Positions 51,347 through 60,876 are shown, counted from the first letter of the stretch. The stretch: DNA of 64,000 nt from Phytobacter massiliensis JC163 (GCF_000321045.1 NZ_HE578948.1:103829-167828), one strand, 5' to 3'. Program-made: numbers and translations. The notes: generated by a model from the sequence alone, not told the origin.

Positions 51347-53062
51347 ATGAATACGTTACAAATTTTGAGTTTTGTCGGTTTTACCCTATTGGTAGCCGCA
51401 ATAACCTGGTGGAAAGTACGCAAAACCGATACCGGGTCCCAGCAGGGCTATTTCCTTGCCGGGCGTTCGCTAAAAGCGCCTGTTATTGCCGCTTCGCTAA
51501 TGTTAACTAACCTCTCCACCGAGCAACTGGTGGGGCTATCCGGCCAGGCCTATAAAAGCGGGATGTCGGTAATGGGCTGGGAGGTGACCTCGGCGGTAAC
51601 GCTCATCTTCCTGGCGCTGATCTTTCTGCCGCGCTATCTGCAACGCGGTATCGCCACTATCCCCGACTTCCTGGAAGAGCGTTACGATAAAACGACCCGT
51701 ATTATCATCGACTTCTGCTTTCTGATCGCCACCGGCGTCTGCTTTCTGCCGATCGTTCTCTATTCCGGCGCGCTGGCGCTGAACAGCCTGTTTCATATTG
51801 GCGAATCGCTGGGTATTTCACAGGGCGCGGCTATCTGGCTGCTGGTTATCCTGCTTGGGCTGGCGGGCATTATCTATGCGGTCATCGGCGGCCTGCGGGC
51901 GATGGCGGTGGCCGACTCTATCAACGGCATCGGCCTTGTTATTGGCGGCCTGATGGTGCCGGTATTTGGCCTGATCGCAATGGGTAAGGGCAGCTTTCTG
52001 CAAGGGCTGGAGCAGCTCACCACCGTACATGCGGAGAAGCTCAACTCCATTGGCGGGGCGTCGGACCCGCTGCCAATCGGCGCGGCCTTCACCGGCCTGA
52101 TTCTGGTAAACACCTTTTACTGGTGTACCAATCAGGGCATCGTTCAACGCACCCTGGCCTCCCGTAGCCTGGCGGAAGGGCAAAAAGGGGCGCTGCTGAC
52201 GGCGGTGCTCAAAATGCTCGACCCGCTGGTGCTGGTGCTGCCGGGGCTTATCGCCTTCCATCTGTATCAGGATCTGCCGAAGGCGGATATGGCTTACCCG
52301 ACGCTGGTCAATAACGTGCTGCCGGTGCCGCTGGTGGGCTTCTTCGGCGCGGTGCTGTTTGGCGCGGTGATCAGCACCTTCAACGGCTTTTTAAACAGCG
52401 CCAGCACCCTATTCAGCATGGGTATTTACCGCCGGGTGATTAACCATCAGGCGACCCCTGACCGGCTGGTGCAGGTGGGGCGTAAGTTCGGCTTCTTTAT
52501 CGCCATTGTCTCCGTGCTGGTCGCGCCGTGGATCGCTAATGCGCCGGAGGGACTCTACAGCTGGATGAAACAGCTTAACGGCATCTATAACGTGCCGCTG
52601 GTGACCATTATCATCATGGGCTTTTTCTTTCCGCGCATCCCGGCGCTTGCCGCCAAGGTGGCGATGGGGCTTGGCATCGTAAGCTATATCACCATTAACT
52701 ATCTGGTGAAGTTCGATTTTCACTTCCTGTATGTGCTGGCCTGCACCTTCTGTATCAACGTGGTCGTGATGCTGATCATTGGCGCGATTAAACCGCGCGC
52801 GACTCCCTTCAAATTTCATGATGCGTTCGCCGTTGATATGCAGCCGTGGAAAAACGCGAAGATCGCCTCCGTTGGCATCCTGTTCGCCATGATTGGCGTT
52901 TATGCCGGTCTGGCGCAGTTCGGCGGCTACAACTCGCAGTGGTTGACCATTCTCAGCTACGGCATCACCGCGGCGGTGCTGGTGTACCTGGTTTACAGCA
53001 GCTGGCGGACGCGTCGAACCTCTTCTGATGTTTCTGTTTCTGACGCTAAGGATCAAGCATGA
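51347..53062 (+). CDS. yidK: Sodium:solute symporter YidK
   Basis: 571 residues, as in E. coli. It is a member of the SSS (SGLT-like) family with about 14 helices. 'GYFLAGRSLKAPVIAASLML' and 'NLSTEQLVGLSGQAYKSGM' form the sodium/sugar-binding TM1 region, and 'FFGAVLFGAVISTFNGFLNS' is TM8. It most likely takes up a sugar or sulfated sugar released or used by YidJ. Its stop overlaps the yidJ start by four bases (ATGA). Confidence 0.94.
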   Translation: MNTLQILSFVGFTLLVAAITWWKVRKTDTGSQQGYFLAGRSLKAPVIAASLMLTNLSTEQLVGLSGQAYKSGMSVMGWEVTSAVTLIFLALIFLPRYLQRGIATIPDFLEERYDKTTRIIIDFCFLIATGVCFLPIVLYSGALALNSLFHIGESLGISQGAAIWLLVILLGLAGIIYAVIGGLRAMAVADSINGIGLVIGGLMVPVFGLIAMGKGSFLQGLEQLTTVHAEKLNSIGGASDPLPIGAAFTGLILVNTFYWCTNQGIVQRTLASRSLAEGQKGALLTAVLKMLDPLVLVLPGLIAFHLYQDLPKADMAYPTLVNNVLPVPLVGFFGAVLFGAVISTFNGFLNSASTLFSMGIYRRVINHQATPDRLVQVGRKFGFFIAIVSVLVAPWIANAPEGLYSWMKQLNGIYNVPLVTIIIMGFFFPRIPALAAKVAMGLGIVSYITINYLVKFDFHFLYVLACTFCINVVVMLIIGAIKPRATPFKFHDAFAVDMQPWKNAKIASVGILFAMIGVYAGLAQFGGYNSQWLTILSYGITAAVLVYLVYSSWRTRRTSSDVSVSDAKDQA

Positions 53063-54552
53063 CTCGTCCTAACTTTCTGTTCATTATGACCGATACCCAG
53101 GCAACCAATATGGTGGGGTGCTACAGCGGTAAGCCCCTTAACACCCAGAATATTGATAGCCTGGCGGCGGAGGGGATTCGCTTTAACTCCGCTTATACCT
53201 GTTCGCCGGTGTGTACCCCGGCGCGTGCGGGGCTGTTTACCGGCATTTATGCCAATCAATCCGGGCCGTGGACCAATAACGTCGCGCCGGGGAAAAACAT
53301 CTCTACGATGGGGCGTTACTTTAAGGATGCGGGCTACCACACCTGCTACATCGGCAAGTGGCATCTCGACGGCCATGACTACTTCGGCACCGGCGAATGC
53401 CCGCCGGAGTGGGATGCCGACTACTGGTTTGACGGTGCAAATTACCTGGCTGAACTCACCGAAGAAGAGATTAGCCTGTGGCGTAACGGCCTGAATAGCG
53501 TGGAGGACTTACAAAAGCACGGGATAGACGAAACCTTCACCTGGGCGCACCGCATCAGTAATCGGGCGGTGGATTTCCTTCACCAGCCGGCCCGCGCTGA
53601 CGAGCCGTTCCTGATGGTGGTCTCCTATGATGAGCCGCATCATCCCTTTACCTGCCCGCCAGAGTATCTGGAGAAGTATCAGGACTTTTATTACGACCTG
53701 GGGGCGAAGGCGCACGATACGCTGGCCAACAAACCGGAGCATCACCGTCTGTGGGCGCAGGCGATGCCCTCGCCGGTGGGCGAGGACGGGCGCTATCACC
53801 ATCCGCTCTATTTTGCCTGCAATGATTTTGTCGACGATCAGATTGGGCGCGTCATTAACGCCTTAACCCCGGCACAGCGGGAGAACACCTGGGTTATCTA
53901 CACCTCCGATCATGGCGAAATGATGGGGGCGCACAAGCTCATCAGCAAAGGGGCGGCGATGTATGACGATATCACCCGCATTCCGCTGATTATCCGTGCG
54001 CCCCAGGGCGAGGCGCGGCAGGTGGATACGCCGGTCAGCCATATCGACCTGCTGCCGACGATGATGGCGCTGGCGGGCATTGAGAAACCGGCGATTTTAC
54101 CCGGCGAAAACCTGCTCGCCGCCGACGCTTCGCGTGGCGTTATGGTCGAGTTCAACCGCTATGAAATTGAACATGACAGCTTTGGCGGTTTTATCCCGGT
54201 GCGCTGCTGGGTGACTGACCAGTACAAGCTGGTGCTGAACCTGTTTACCAGCGATGAGCTGTATGACCGCCATAACGATCCCGATGAGCTTAACAACCTG
54301 ATTGATAGCCCTGATTTCGCCGACGTTCGCTGCCGGATGCACGATGCGCTGCTGGACTATATGGATAAAATCCGCGACCCGTTTCGTACCTATCAGTGGA
54401 GCCTGCGCCCGTGGCGTAAAGAGGCGCAGCCGCGCTGGATGGGCGCTTTCCGCCCTCGCCCGGATGACGGCTACTCCCCGGTGGTACGCGATTACGACAC
54501 CGGATTGCCCACCCAAGGGGTAAAAGTGGAAGAGAAAAAGCAGAAGTTCTGA
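53059..54552 (+). CDS. yidJ: Sulfatase YidJ
   Basis: 497 residues of the formylglycine sulfatase family. The activation motif C-T-P-A-R lies at 52-56 ('CTPARAGLF') and marks a cysteine-type enzyme. Metal ligands are in 'FLFIMTDTQATN' (Asp) and 'VIYTSDHGEMMGAHK' (Asp-His). There is no signal peptide, so it acts in the cytoplasm, on a sulfated substrate probably imported by YidK. No anaerobic maturase gene is visible in this window. It may also accept other esters. Confidence 0.94.
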   Translation: MTRPNFLFIMTDTQATNMVGCYSGKPLNTQNIDSLAAEGIRFNSAYTCSPVCTPARAGLFTGIYANQSGPWTNNVAPGKNISTMGRYFKDAGYHTCYIGKWHLDGHDYFGTGECPPEWDADYWFDGANYLAELTEEEISLWRNGLNSVEDLQKHGIDETFTWAHRISNRAVDFLHQPARADEPFLMVVSYDEPHHPFTCPPEYLEKYQDFYYDLGAKAHDTLANKPEHHRLWAQAMPSPVGEDGRYHHPLYFACNDFVDDQIGRVINALTPAQRENTWVIYTSDHGEMMGAHKLISKGAAMYDDITRIPLIIRAPQGEARQVDTPVSHIDLLPTMMALAGIEKPAILPGENLLAADASRGVMVEFNRYEIEHDSFGGFIPVRCWVTDQYKLVLNLFTSDELYDRHNDPDELNNLIDSPDFADVRCRMHDALLDYMDKIRDPFRTYQWSLRPWRKEAQPRWMGAFRPRPDDGYSPVVRDYDTGLPTQGVKVEEKKQKF

Positions 54553-54559
54553 TTAAAAT

Positions 54560-54590
54560 GCCGGACGGCGGGGCTACACCGCCCTCCGGC
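54560..54590. terminator. Hairpin between convergent yidJ and yidI
   Basis: GCCGGA-c-GGCGG (54560-54571) pairs with CCGCC-c-TCCGGC (54579-54590) in the short gap between the two convergent genes; probably bidirectional. Confidence 0.65.
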
Positions 54591-54596
54591 TAATCT

Positions 54597-55052
54597 TTAT
54601 ACTGGCGAGCCGCCGCCGGTCAGGAAGGAAAAGATCAGGATCAGCAAAATAACGCCTAACACCAGCCCGATACCGAACAGCAGCGCATGGAAGGCCAGCG
54701 TGCCGCCGCCGAAAATCAGCGCGCCGCTGACGCTCCAGCGGTTCTCTTTGCGCATGCCGCCAATAAACGCGCATATCAACGCAATGACCGCGAGGGCGAT
54801 ACCGCTGTTATCAAGGATTTTATCGGTATCGACGGCCCTGGATTCGGCAGGCGCGGCAGCGGGTTTTTCCCCTTTCAGCCCGGCAATAATGCCCTTTTTA
54901 ACGGCGGAGACTTTCTCCGCGACGACGCTTTCGAGGGTAGGCGACGGGGCTGAAAACGGACCAAAAGAGAAATGGAAAATGCCCATAATCAGCGCGATAG
55001 CGCCGAATAACATGCCCAATGAACTACATTTGTTTTGCGATATGATTTCCAT
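54597..55052 (-). CDS. yidI: Inner-membrane protein YidI
   Basis: 151 residues from the ATG at 55052, which has GGGAGG upstream; the frame opens 13 codons earlier. Three or four hydrophobic segments ('LGMLFGAIALIMGIFHFSFG', 'SGIALAVIALICAFIGGM', 'LLFGIGLVLGVILLILIFSF') flank an Ala/Lys/Glu-rich middle part. It matches E. coli YidI in start and layout. Function is unknown. It is divergent from yidH. Confidence 0.88.
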   Translation of the reverse strand: MEIISQNKCSSLGMLFGAIALIMGIFHFSFGPFSAPSPTLESVVAEKVSAVKKGIIAGLKGEKPAAAPAESRAVDTDKILDNSGIALAVIALICAFIGGMRKENRWSVSGALIFGGGTLAFHALLFGIGLVLGVILLILIFSFLTGGGSPV

Positions 55053-55136
55053 ACAGCCTCCCTGTAACAGAACGCAACAGCATATCAGCAAAGTCGCGTT
55101 TGCAGTGGTTAAAGAGAATAGTGATAAGGAGCCGTC

Positions 55137-55484
55137 ATGAAAATATCCCGCCTCGGCGAAGCGCCCGATTACCGCTTTTCACTGGCGAATGAGCGCACTT
55201 TTCTGGCCTGGATCCGCACCGCGCTTGGCTTTCTGGCTGCGGGCGTCGGGCTGGATCAGCTGGCGCCGGATTTTGCCACGCCGGTGATTCGCCAGGCTCT
55301 GGCGCTGCTGCTCTGCCTGTTTGCCGGTGGGCTGGCGATATATGGTTATCTGCGCTGGCTAAAAAACGAAAAGGCGATGCGGCTGAAAGAGGACCTGCCG
55401 TATACCCGCAGCCTGCTGCTGGTCAGCCTGATACTGGTGGCTGTCGCGGCTGTTGTTATGGGGCTGGTGTTCTATGGCGGATAG
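55137..55484 (+). CDS. yidH: DUF202 inner-membrane protein YidH
   Basis: 115 residues with three helices. 'RFSLANERTFLAWIRTALGF' is the DUF202 signature, with the conserved N-ERTFLAW-R motif. The function is unknown in all members. It overlaps yidG by 11 bases, as in E. coli, so the two small membrane proteins probably form a complex. Confidence 0.93.
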   Translation: MKISRLGEAPDYRFSLANERTFLAWIRTALGFLAAGVGLDQLAPDFATPVIRQALALLLCLFAGGLAIYGYLRWLKNEKAMRLKEDLPYTRSLLLVSLILVAVAAVVMGLVFYGG

Positions 55485-55824
55485 CCGCAAAGCCCGCCGA
55501 CAGGCGGACCCCGGCCTACAGCCGGAACGTACTTCGCTTGCGTGGCTGCGCACCTTTTTTGGCTATGCGGCGCTGCTGGCTTTTGCGATCAGACACAACT
55601 GGCAGCAGTCAGGCGTGGCGTTTTGGGTTTCTCTCGCTATCCTGCTGCTGGTGGGCGGCATTCTGTGGCGCTATACGCGAAGCCGCCTGCTGATGGACGT
55701 GACGCAAAGCGATTTTGTGCAGCCCCGGGCGGTACGCGACAAGCTGCTGATTGCCATTGCCGTTCTTGCCCTTGCTCTGCTGTTCGCCATCACGCATCTG
55801 CGCCACATCCTGCTCGCGCTGTGA
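55474..55824 (+). CDS. yidG: DUF202 inner-membrane protein YidG
   Basis: 116 residues from the ATG at 55474 (the frame opens seven codons earlier), matching the E. coli start 'MxDSRKARR'. Again a DUF202 protein with 'LQPERTSLAWLRTFFGYAAL' and three helices. It is partner of YidH. YidF, which follows in E. coli, is absent; the next gene is the convergent dsdA, whose stop abuts this one. Confidence 0.92.
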   Translation: MADSRKARRQADPGLQPERTSLAWLRTFFGYAALLAFAIRHNWQQSGVAFWVSLAILLLVGGILWRYTRSRLLMDVTQSDFVQPRAVRDKLLIAIAVLALALLFAITHLRHILLAL

Positions 55825-57183
55825 CTAGCCCCGGCGCGCTTTCGCCAGATACTGCGCCATCTCCTCTTCCGGCACCATCCCGCCGCCCGTCGCCCAGACG
55901 ATATGGGTGGCGTTAGCCAGCAGCGCGGGGGTGAAACCCTGTAGCCGGTGATACGCTTCGCTTGCGCAGACGCGCTGCGGCCCGGCCATCCCAGCCAGCG
56001 CCGACGGCTCAAGGCGAATGCCCTCCTCCTCGTCCAGCGCGCCGAGCAGGTCATACATCGTCTGGTCGCTAAGGGTGTAAAAACCGTCCAGCAGCCGCTC
56101 CATTGCCCGTCCAACGAAGCCCGACGCGCGGCCTACCGCCAGGCCGTCGGCGGCGGTAATGTTGTCGATACCCAGATCCTGCACGGCGATGCTGTCATGC
56201 AGGCCGGTATGCACCCCCAGCAGCATACACGGCGAGTGGGTCGGCTCGGCGAACAGGCAGTGGACGTTATCGCCAAACGCCAGCTTGAGGCCAAAGGCCA
56301 CGCCGCCGGGGCCGCCGCCTACGCCGCAGGGAAGATAGACGAACAGCGGATGCTGCGCGTCCACGACAATGTGCTGCTGGGCCAGCTGCGCTTTAAGCCG
56401 CTCCCCGGCCACCGCATAGCCAAGAAACAGGGTGCGGGAGTTCTCGTCATCAATAAAAAAGCAGTTGGGATCGGCTTCGGCGGCTTTGCGACCCTGCTCT
56501 ACCGCTACGCCGTAATCCTGCGCATACTCCACCACCGTCACGCCGTGGCTGCGCAGCTTCGCCTTTTTCCACGCCCGCGCGTCAGCGGACATATGCACCG
56601 TCACCTTAAAGCCGAGCCGCGCGCTCATGATGCCAATCGACAGCCCCAGGTTGCCCGTTGAGCCAACGGCGATGCTGTACTGGCTGAAAAACTGCCTGAA
56701 CGCTGGCGACAGCAATACGCTGTAGTCATCTTCCAGGCGTAGCCGCCCCGCCGCCAGCGCCAGCTTTTCAGCATGGGCCAGCACTTCATAAATGCCGCCG
56801 CGCGCTTTAATCGAGCCGGAAATCGGCAGATGGCTGTCTTTTTTCAGCAGCAGCTGACCGAAGATGCGCTGGCCGGGCTGCTGTTCCAGCCGTTGCTGCA
56901 TGGCCGGGATGGCAACCAGTTCTGATTCAATCACCCCGTGGGTGACCGCCGTTTCCGGGAAGGCTTCCGCCAGATAGGGAGCGAAACGGGCCAGCCGGGC
57001 ATGGGCGTCCGCCACATCCGCTTCCGTCAGCCCGACATAGGGCAGCCCTTCGGCCAGCGTTGTCGTGTTGGGGTTAAACCAGGTGGTTTCCGCCAGCGCC
57101 ATCAGCGAGGCGAGCAAAGGGAAGCGGGCGACGAGCGAGGCGATCTGAATATCATTCATTGCGACAGGGGTCTGATAAGCCAT
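55825..57183 (-). CDS. dsdA: D-serine dehydratase
   Basis: 452 residues; pyridoxal-phosphate fold-type II enzyme that converts D-serine to pyruvate and ammonia. The Schiff-base Lys is in '[12 protein letters not shown]' (K126 from this start) and the phosphate loop is '[12 protein letters not shown]'. Starting at the ATG at 57159 instead puts it at K118, as in E. coli, and gives 444 residues, so 57159 may be the true start; neither has a good ribosome-binding site. In E. coli dsdX (permease) and dsdC (activator) sit beside it; both are missing here. Confidence 0.95.
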   Translation of the reverse strand: MAYQTPVAMNDIQIASLVARFPLLASLMALAETTWFNPNTTTLAEGLPYVGLTEADVADAHARLARFAPYLAEAFPETAVTHGVIESELVAIPAMQQRLEQQPGQRIFGQLLLKKDSHLPISGSIKARGGIYEVLAHAEKLALAAGRLRLEDDYSVLLSPAFRQFFSQYSIAVGSTGNLGLSIGIMSARLGFKVTVHMSADARAWKKAKLRSHGVTVVEYAQDYGVAVEQGRKAAEADPNCFFIDDENSRTLFLGYAVAGERLKAQLAQQHIVVDAQHPLFVYLPCGVGGGPGGVAFGLKLAFGDNVHCLFAEPTHSPCMLLGVHTGLHDSIAVQDLGIDNITAADGLAVGRASGFVGRAMERLLDGFYTLSDQTMYDLLGALDEEEGIRLEPSALAGMAGPQRVCASEAYHRLQGFTPALLANATHIVWATGGGMVPEEEMAQYLAKARRG

Positions 57184-57324
57184 AGGTTGTTCTACCTTCG
57201 TCGATTTTGTGTCGTAATGCCAGCCGCCCGCATCGTGAAAAATTTATTACGCATTCGCGCTACGCGTTGCGCCTTAAAGCGTGCTAAATACAGGTAATCA
57301 TCACCGATTCTGGCAAGGTCAATC

Positions 57325-58413
57325 GTGTTAAAACCACTGTTAGCCATCGCACTGCTGCTGGCGGGAACGCCTGCGTGGGCGGCCGACGCGCCGCTGACGG
57401 CGGCGGGTTATGTCCGGCAACTGGGCGTCGGCCTCGACGTTGACTGGGCGCGTACCGACCGCGGTATCCGCGAATTCGATCCGCTTATCGCCCGGGATTT
57501 TTATGCCGAGGGGATTCGCCACGTGCGCATCCGGGTGGCGGACCCGATGACCGAGGCGCGGTTGATTCATCTGCGTAAGCTGGTCGAAGCCTGCGAGCAG
57601 TACGGCCTTATCCCGATCATTTCTTACCAGGCGGACGCGTTCAAAGCCGAGCCGGGAGCAAAAAATGAAGCGCAGCTGGTCGCGTGGTGGACGACGGTCG
57701 CGCGCTATTTTGCCAGCACGCACCCGCTGTTGGGTTTCGATCTGATTTACGAGCCAGCGGATAAGCTCAACCACGACCTGCCGGCCCTTAACCGCGTGTA
57801 TGACAACCTTGCCCGCACCCTGCATGCGATAGACCCGCAGCGCATGATGTTTATCGCCCCGCGTCTGCGCGCCGCGCCGGAAGATCTCGCCGCGCTGAAA
57901 TTGCCCGCCCACAGCCAGAACTGGCTGCTGGCGGAATGGCACATCTTCCCGTGGGGGCCGCAGAAGAGTAACGGAAAATATCCGTGGACGTCGGGCACCG
58001 CGGCGGAAAAAGCGGCAATCCGCGCGCGCATCAACACCGCGTTACGCTGGCAGCAGAAGACAGGCCATGTCAGCTGGGTCGGCGGCTGGTCGGCAGGGGA
58101 AACCATCAAAAACGCCCCCGGCGAGGCGCAAATGGCCTTTGCCAGGTTTATGGCCTGCGAACTGAACAATGCGCGTATCCCTTTCGCCGTGAATGCCGAT
58201 ACGCAGTTTTACGATGGGGAGGAGGGGGCATGGCGGCCCACCACGGAGCCGCTACTGAAAGCGATTATTACGCCGGTTTGCGACCGGCCCGACGCGAAGC
58301 CGGGCCGACGGGAAGCTAAACCATCTGTTCATGCTGCCCATGGCGCAGAGCCAGCGGCAGCCAGCTCAGCAGGATCAACAGCCCGGCAAACGTCATCAGC
58401 ATCCCAAGGCTGA
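57325..58413 (+). CDS. Secreted cellulase-like (GH5-type) protein with overrun C-terminus
   Basis: 362 residues. A signal peptide ('LLAIALLLAGTPAWA', cleavage about residue 19) leads to a TIM-barrel glycoside hydrolase of GH5 type. 'LLGFDLIYEPADKLNH' carries a candidate acid/base Glu and 'WVGGWSAGETI' a candidate nucleophile. The last 35 or so residues (from about 'GRREAKPSVHAAHGAEP') are low-complexity and antisense to the 3' end of emrD, with which the gene overlaps by 98 bases. This suggests loss of the original stop codon. Substrate unknown; periplasmic or secreted. Confidence 0.7.
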   Translation: MLKPLLAIALLLAGTPAWAADAPLTAAGYVRQLGVGLDVDWARTDRGIREFDPLIARDFYAEGIRHVRIRVADPMTEARLIHLRKLVEACEQYGLIPIISYQADAFKAEPGAKNEAQLVAWWTTVARYFASTHPLLGFDLIYEPADKLNHDLPALNRVYDNLARTLHAIDPQRMMFIAPRLRAAPEDLAALKLPAHSQNWLLAEWHIFPWGPQKSNGKYPWTSGTAAEKAAIRARINTALRWQQKTGHVSWVGGWSAGETIKNAPGEAQMAFARFMACELNNARIPFAVNADTQFYDGEEGAWRPTTEPLLKAIITPVCDRPDAKPGRREAKPSVHAAHGAEPAAASSAGSTARQTSSASQG

Positions 58414-59500
58414 ACTGGCTATTTTGCGGCAGCAGGGCGGAAAACCAGGCCAGCGCGCCGGAGCCCATATTCTGTAGGCCGCCCACCAGCGCGCCTGCGG
58501 TGCCCGCCAGAAAGGGAAACGGCTCCATCGCGCCGCTGGTAGCCAGCGGAAAGAGCATGCCCGCGCCGAAGAAGAACAGCGCGGCGGGAACCAGCAGCGT
58601 CCAGACGTTCATCACGCCGAACCAGCCGGGGACCCACATCATCAACCCTGCCGCCATGCAGCTGGTAACCGCCTGCCACATCAGGGTGGAAAAGCGTTTA
58701 TTTTGCCGCCCGGCAAACCACGCGCCGAAAAAGGCCGCCGGAATAGGCAGAATAAACAGCACGCTCACCGCCATGCTGGAGAGGCCCAGCGCGCCGCCAA
58801 GCAGCACGCCGGAACAGGCTTCAAACACCGCGATACCCGCCAGCCCGCCAATCAGCATCAGCAAATAGCAGGTGAAAGCGCCGCTACCGAGCAGGGTTTT
58901 GTAGCGGGTGATAAGGCGCATGTTCATGGTGCCCGTCGGGCGGGTTTCCGGCATCCAGCGCGCCATGCTGAAAGTGACTACCGCACAGAGCGCCAGCAAA
59001 AAGAGATAGCAGGCACGCCAGCCCCAGACGGTGGTCAGCAGGCCGCCAATAAGCGGAGCCAGCAGGGGGCTCACCAGAATGCCCATATTGAGCAGGCTGT
59101 TAGCGTGGCGCAGTTCCGTACCGGCGTAGAGATCGCGCGGCAGGGTTCGCGCCATCACGCCGCCGACGCCGGTTCCCATCCCCTGAAAGGCGCTGGCGGC
59201 AATCAGTACCGTCAGGTTGCTGGTGGTAACGGCGACAAGCGTTGCCAGCATAAATATCGCCATCCCGAAAAGAATCGCCGGGCGTCGCCCTGCGCGATCC
59301 GCCAGCGGGCCGTAGAAGAGCTGGGAAACCCCGTAGGTCAGCAGATACGCGGCCATCACGTTCTGCACCGCGCCTTCGCGCGCGTGGAGATCCAGCGCCA
59401 TGCCCGCAATCGCCGGGATGTAGATGGTCTGGGCCATCTGCCCGACCGCGACCAGCAGGATCAGCATTAAGAGTAAAGTGACGTTACGTTGCCTTTTCAT
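58316..59500 (-). CDS. emrD: Multidrug efflux MFS transporter EmrD
   Basis: 394 residues, as in E. coli EmrD, a 12-helix DHA1 antiporter for hydrophobic cations and uncouplers. 'LLLMLILLVAVGQMAQTIYI' begins helix 1; 'QLFYGPLADRAGRRPAILFG' is motif A; 'FQGMGTGVGGVMARTLPRDL' is in helix 4. It is the last gene of the conserved yid block; the ilvB/ivbL region that follows it in E. coli is replaced here by a GntR-led operon. Confidence 0.94.
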   Translation of the reverse strand: MKRQRNVTLLLMLILLVAVGQMAQTIYIPAIAGMALDLHAREGAVQNVMAAYLLTYGVSQLFYGPLADRAGRRPAILFGMAIFMLATLVAVTTSNLTVLIAASAFQGMGTGVGGVMARTLPRDLYAGTELRHANSLLNMGILVSPLLAPLIGGLLTTVWGWRACYLFLLALCAVVTFSMARWMPETRPTGTMNMRLITRYKTLLGSGAFTCYLLMLIGGLAGIAVFEACSGVLLGGALGLSSMAVSVLFILPIPAAFFGAWFAGRQNKRFSTLMWQAVTSCMAAGLMMWVPGWFGVMNVWTLLVPAALFFFGAGMLFPLATSGAMEPFPFLAGTAGALVGGLQNMGSGALAWFSALLPQNSQFSLGMLMTFAGLLILLSWLPLALRHGQHEQMV

Positions 59501-59782
59501 TCGCGCAATAAATTATAAAAAGTGAAAAATTAAGAAGATAGTTCTGCCATATCCGCTAATAGCGGGGGAAATCTAGCACAGCCAGAGGGCACGGCAAGGT
59601 CACTCCCCAGAATGGACGATAGCGCTCAGGCAGGTTTTATAGACGTTTCGCGGCAACATTTATTGCCAGCGGCTGGTCAACCACTGGCAGACAGGCGCGG
59701 GGGCGAAATTAGTTCCCCTCAATTGTGATATTTGATTACACTAGCAGGCTGTTGAATTTGACAGTACCTACGCAGGCCCGCA

Positions 59783-60532
59783 ATGGAACAGGTGATGACG
59801 AAACGCCGTTATTTCGATATCGGATTACAAATTGAAGAGCTGCTTTATTCCGGCGTTTTCGAAGCGGGCGGCCGCCTTCCTTCCGAGCGGGAGCTCAGCG
59901 AACGGTTCAAAACCAGCCGCACGACGATTCGTGAGGCAATCATTATGCTGGAACTGAAAGGCATCGTAGAAGTGAAGCAGGGTGCCGGGATTTTCTTTAT
60001 TGATAATCCTAAAAAAGTCAGCCAGAAAGAGGTGATGCCCTTTTCGGAAATCGGCCCTTTTGAGTTGTTGCAGGCGCGTCAGGTTATTGAAAGTAACATC
60101 ACCGGCTTTGCCGCAAGGCAGATTAGATTCAACGAGTTACGCGAGCTTAAGCACATTGTTGAACTGCAGGAAAAACAGATCAGCGGCGACAGCGATAAAT
60201 TTGAAGAGCTGGACCGTCAGTTTCACGACATTATTGCCGAGGCGACGCAAAACCGGGTTCTGATTAAACAATCCGCTGAGCTATGGCGCGCGGTGCGTAC
60301 GGAAAACCCGCGCTGGAAGAATTTGAATTATAAATATCTGCACCGCAAGGATTTACAGGTTAAATGGGTTGAAGATCACCGTACTATATTTCTTGCCCTG
60401 CAACAACGCGACAGCGAACAGGCCCGCCTGGCGGCATGGAACCATATTGAAAACAGTAAAAAAGAGCTGGTGAAGATCTTTAAAGAAGATCATTCGCTGG
60501 AAGATTTTGACGATTTCTTTTTTGCCACCTGA
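59783..60532 (+). CDS. GntR/FadR-family transcriptional regulator
   Basis: 249 residues of the UxuR/ExuR/LgoR-like FCD group. The winged helix is at about 10-75 ('YSGVFEAGGRLPSERELSER' and 'TSRTTIREAIIMLELKGIVE') and the FCD ligand domain at about 95-235 ('LLQARQVIESNITGFAA', 'LDRQFHDIIAEATQN', 'DHRTIFLALQQRD'). These regulators respond to hexuronates or hexonates and usually repress. An ATG four codons later is a possible alternative start. It is upstream of three dehydrogenase genes and probably controls them. Confidence 0.88.
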   Translation: MEQVMTKRRYFDIGLQIEELLYSGVFEAGGRLPSERELSERFKTSRTTIREAIIMLELKGIVEVKQGAGIFFIDNPKKVSQKEVMPFSEIGPFELLQARQVIESNITGFAARQIRFNELRELKHIVELQEKQISGDSDKFEELDRQFHDIIAEATQNRVLIKQSAELWRAVRTENPRWKNLNYKYLHRKDLQVKWVEDHRTIFLALQQRDSEQARLAAWNHIENSKKELVKIFKEDHSLEDFDDFFFAT

Positions 60533-60660
60533 CGTTTACGCCGTTCCTGATTTTTACTCCCGTTCCCCATTCTCCCCCGCTCCGGCCTGCGCTGTCAGGC
60601 CGGGCTGATTTCTACAGCGCCTCGTATCCAGCCCGCGAAAGGCCGGAATCATCATGCATA

Positions 60661-60700
60661 ATTGGTACACCTATAAGGTTTATTCACTAGACCAATGGTT
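60661..60700. promoter_or_regulatory. Candidate GntR operator in the 60533-60876 gap
   Basis: ATTGGTACACC (60662-60672) and GACCAATGGT (60691-60700) place inverted ATTGGT and ACCAAT halves 30 bp apart. They resemble the TTGGT-ACCAA half-sites of UxuR-type regulators. The rest of the 344-base gap is AT-rich toward the right, with no gene visible. Confidence 0.45.
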
Positions 60701-60876
60701 TTAGGACCAGGCTTCCTCTTTTCCTGTTATCTGGCTTAATATATTGATATATATGGTTAATTAACTATATGAGTTAAATTTACGAAACGCTGTTTTAAAA
60801 ATTGGGATATGACTCACTGTTTTTTGGTCTATTGATTTGCTTAAATTGGTTAACCAAAAACAAAGGGACTTGCTCC

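Noticed and set aside
58703-59470. 255-codon open frame on the plus strand opposite emrD
   Set aside because: Shadow of a clear EmrD orthologue; no domain and biased composition.
59501-59782. Search for a tisB/istR-like SOS toxin locus next to emrD
   Set aside because: In E. coli such a locus lies close to emrD, but no LexA-type box or small hydrophobic frame was recognised here.
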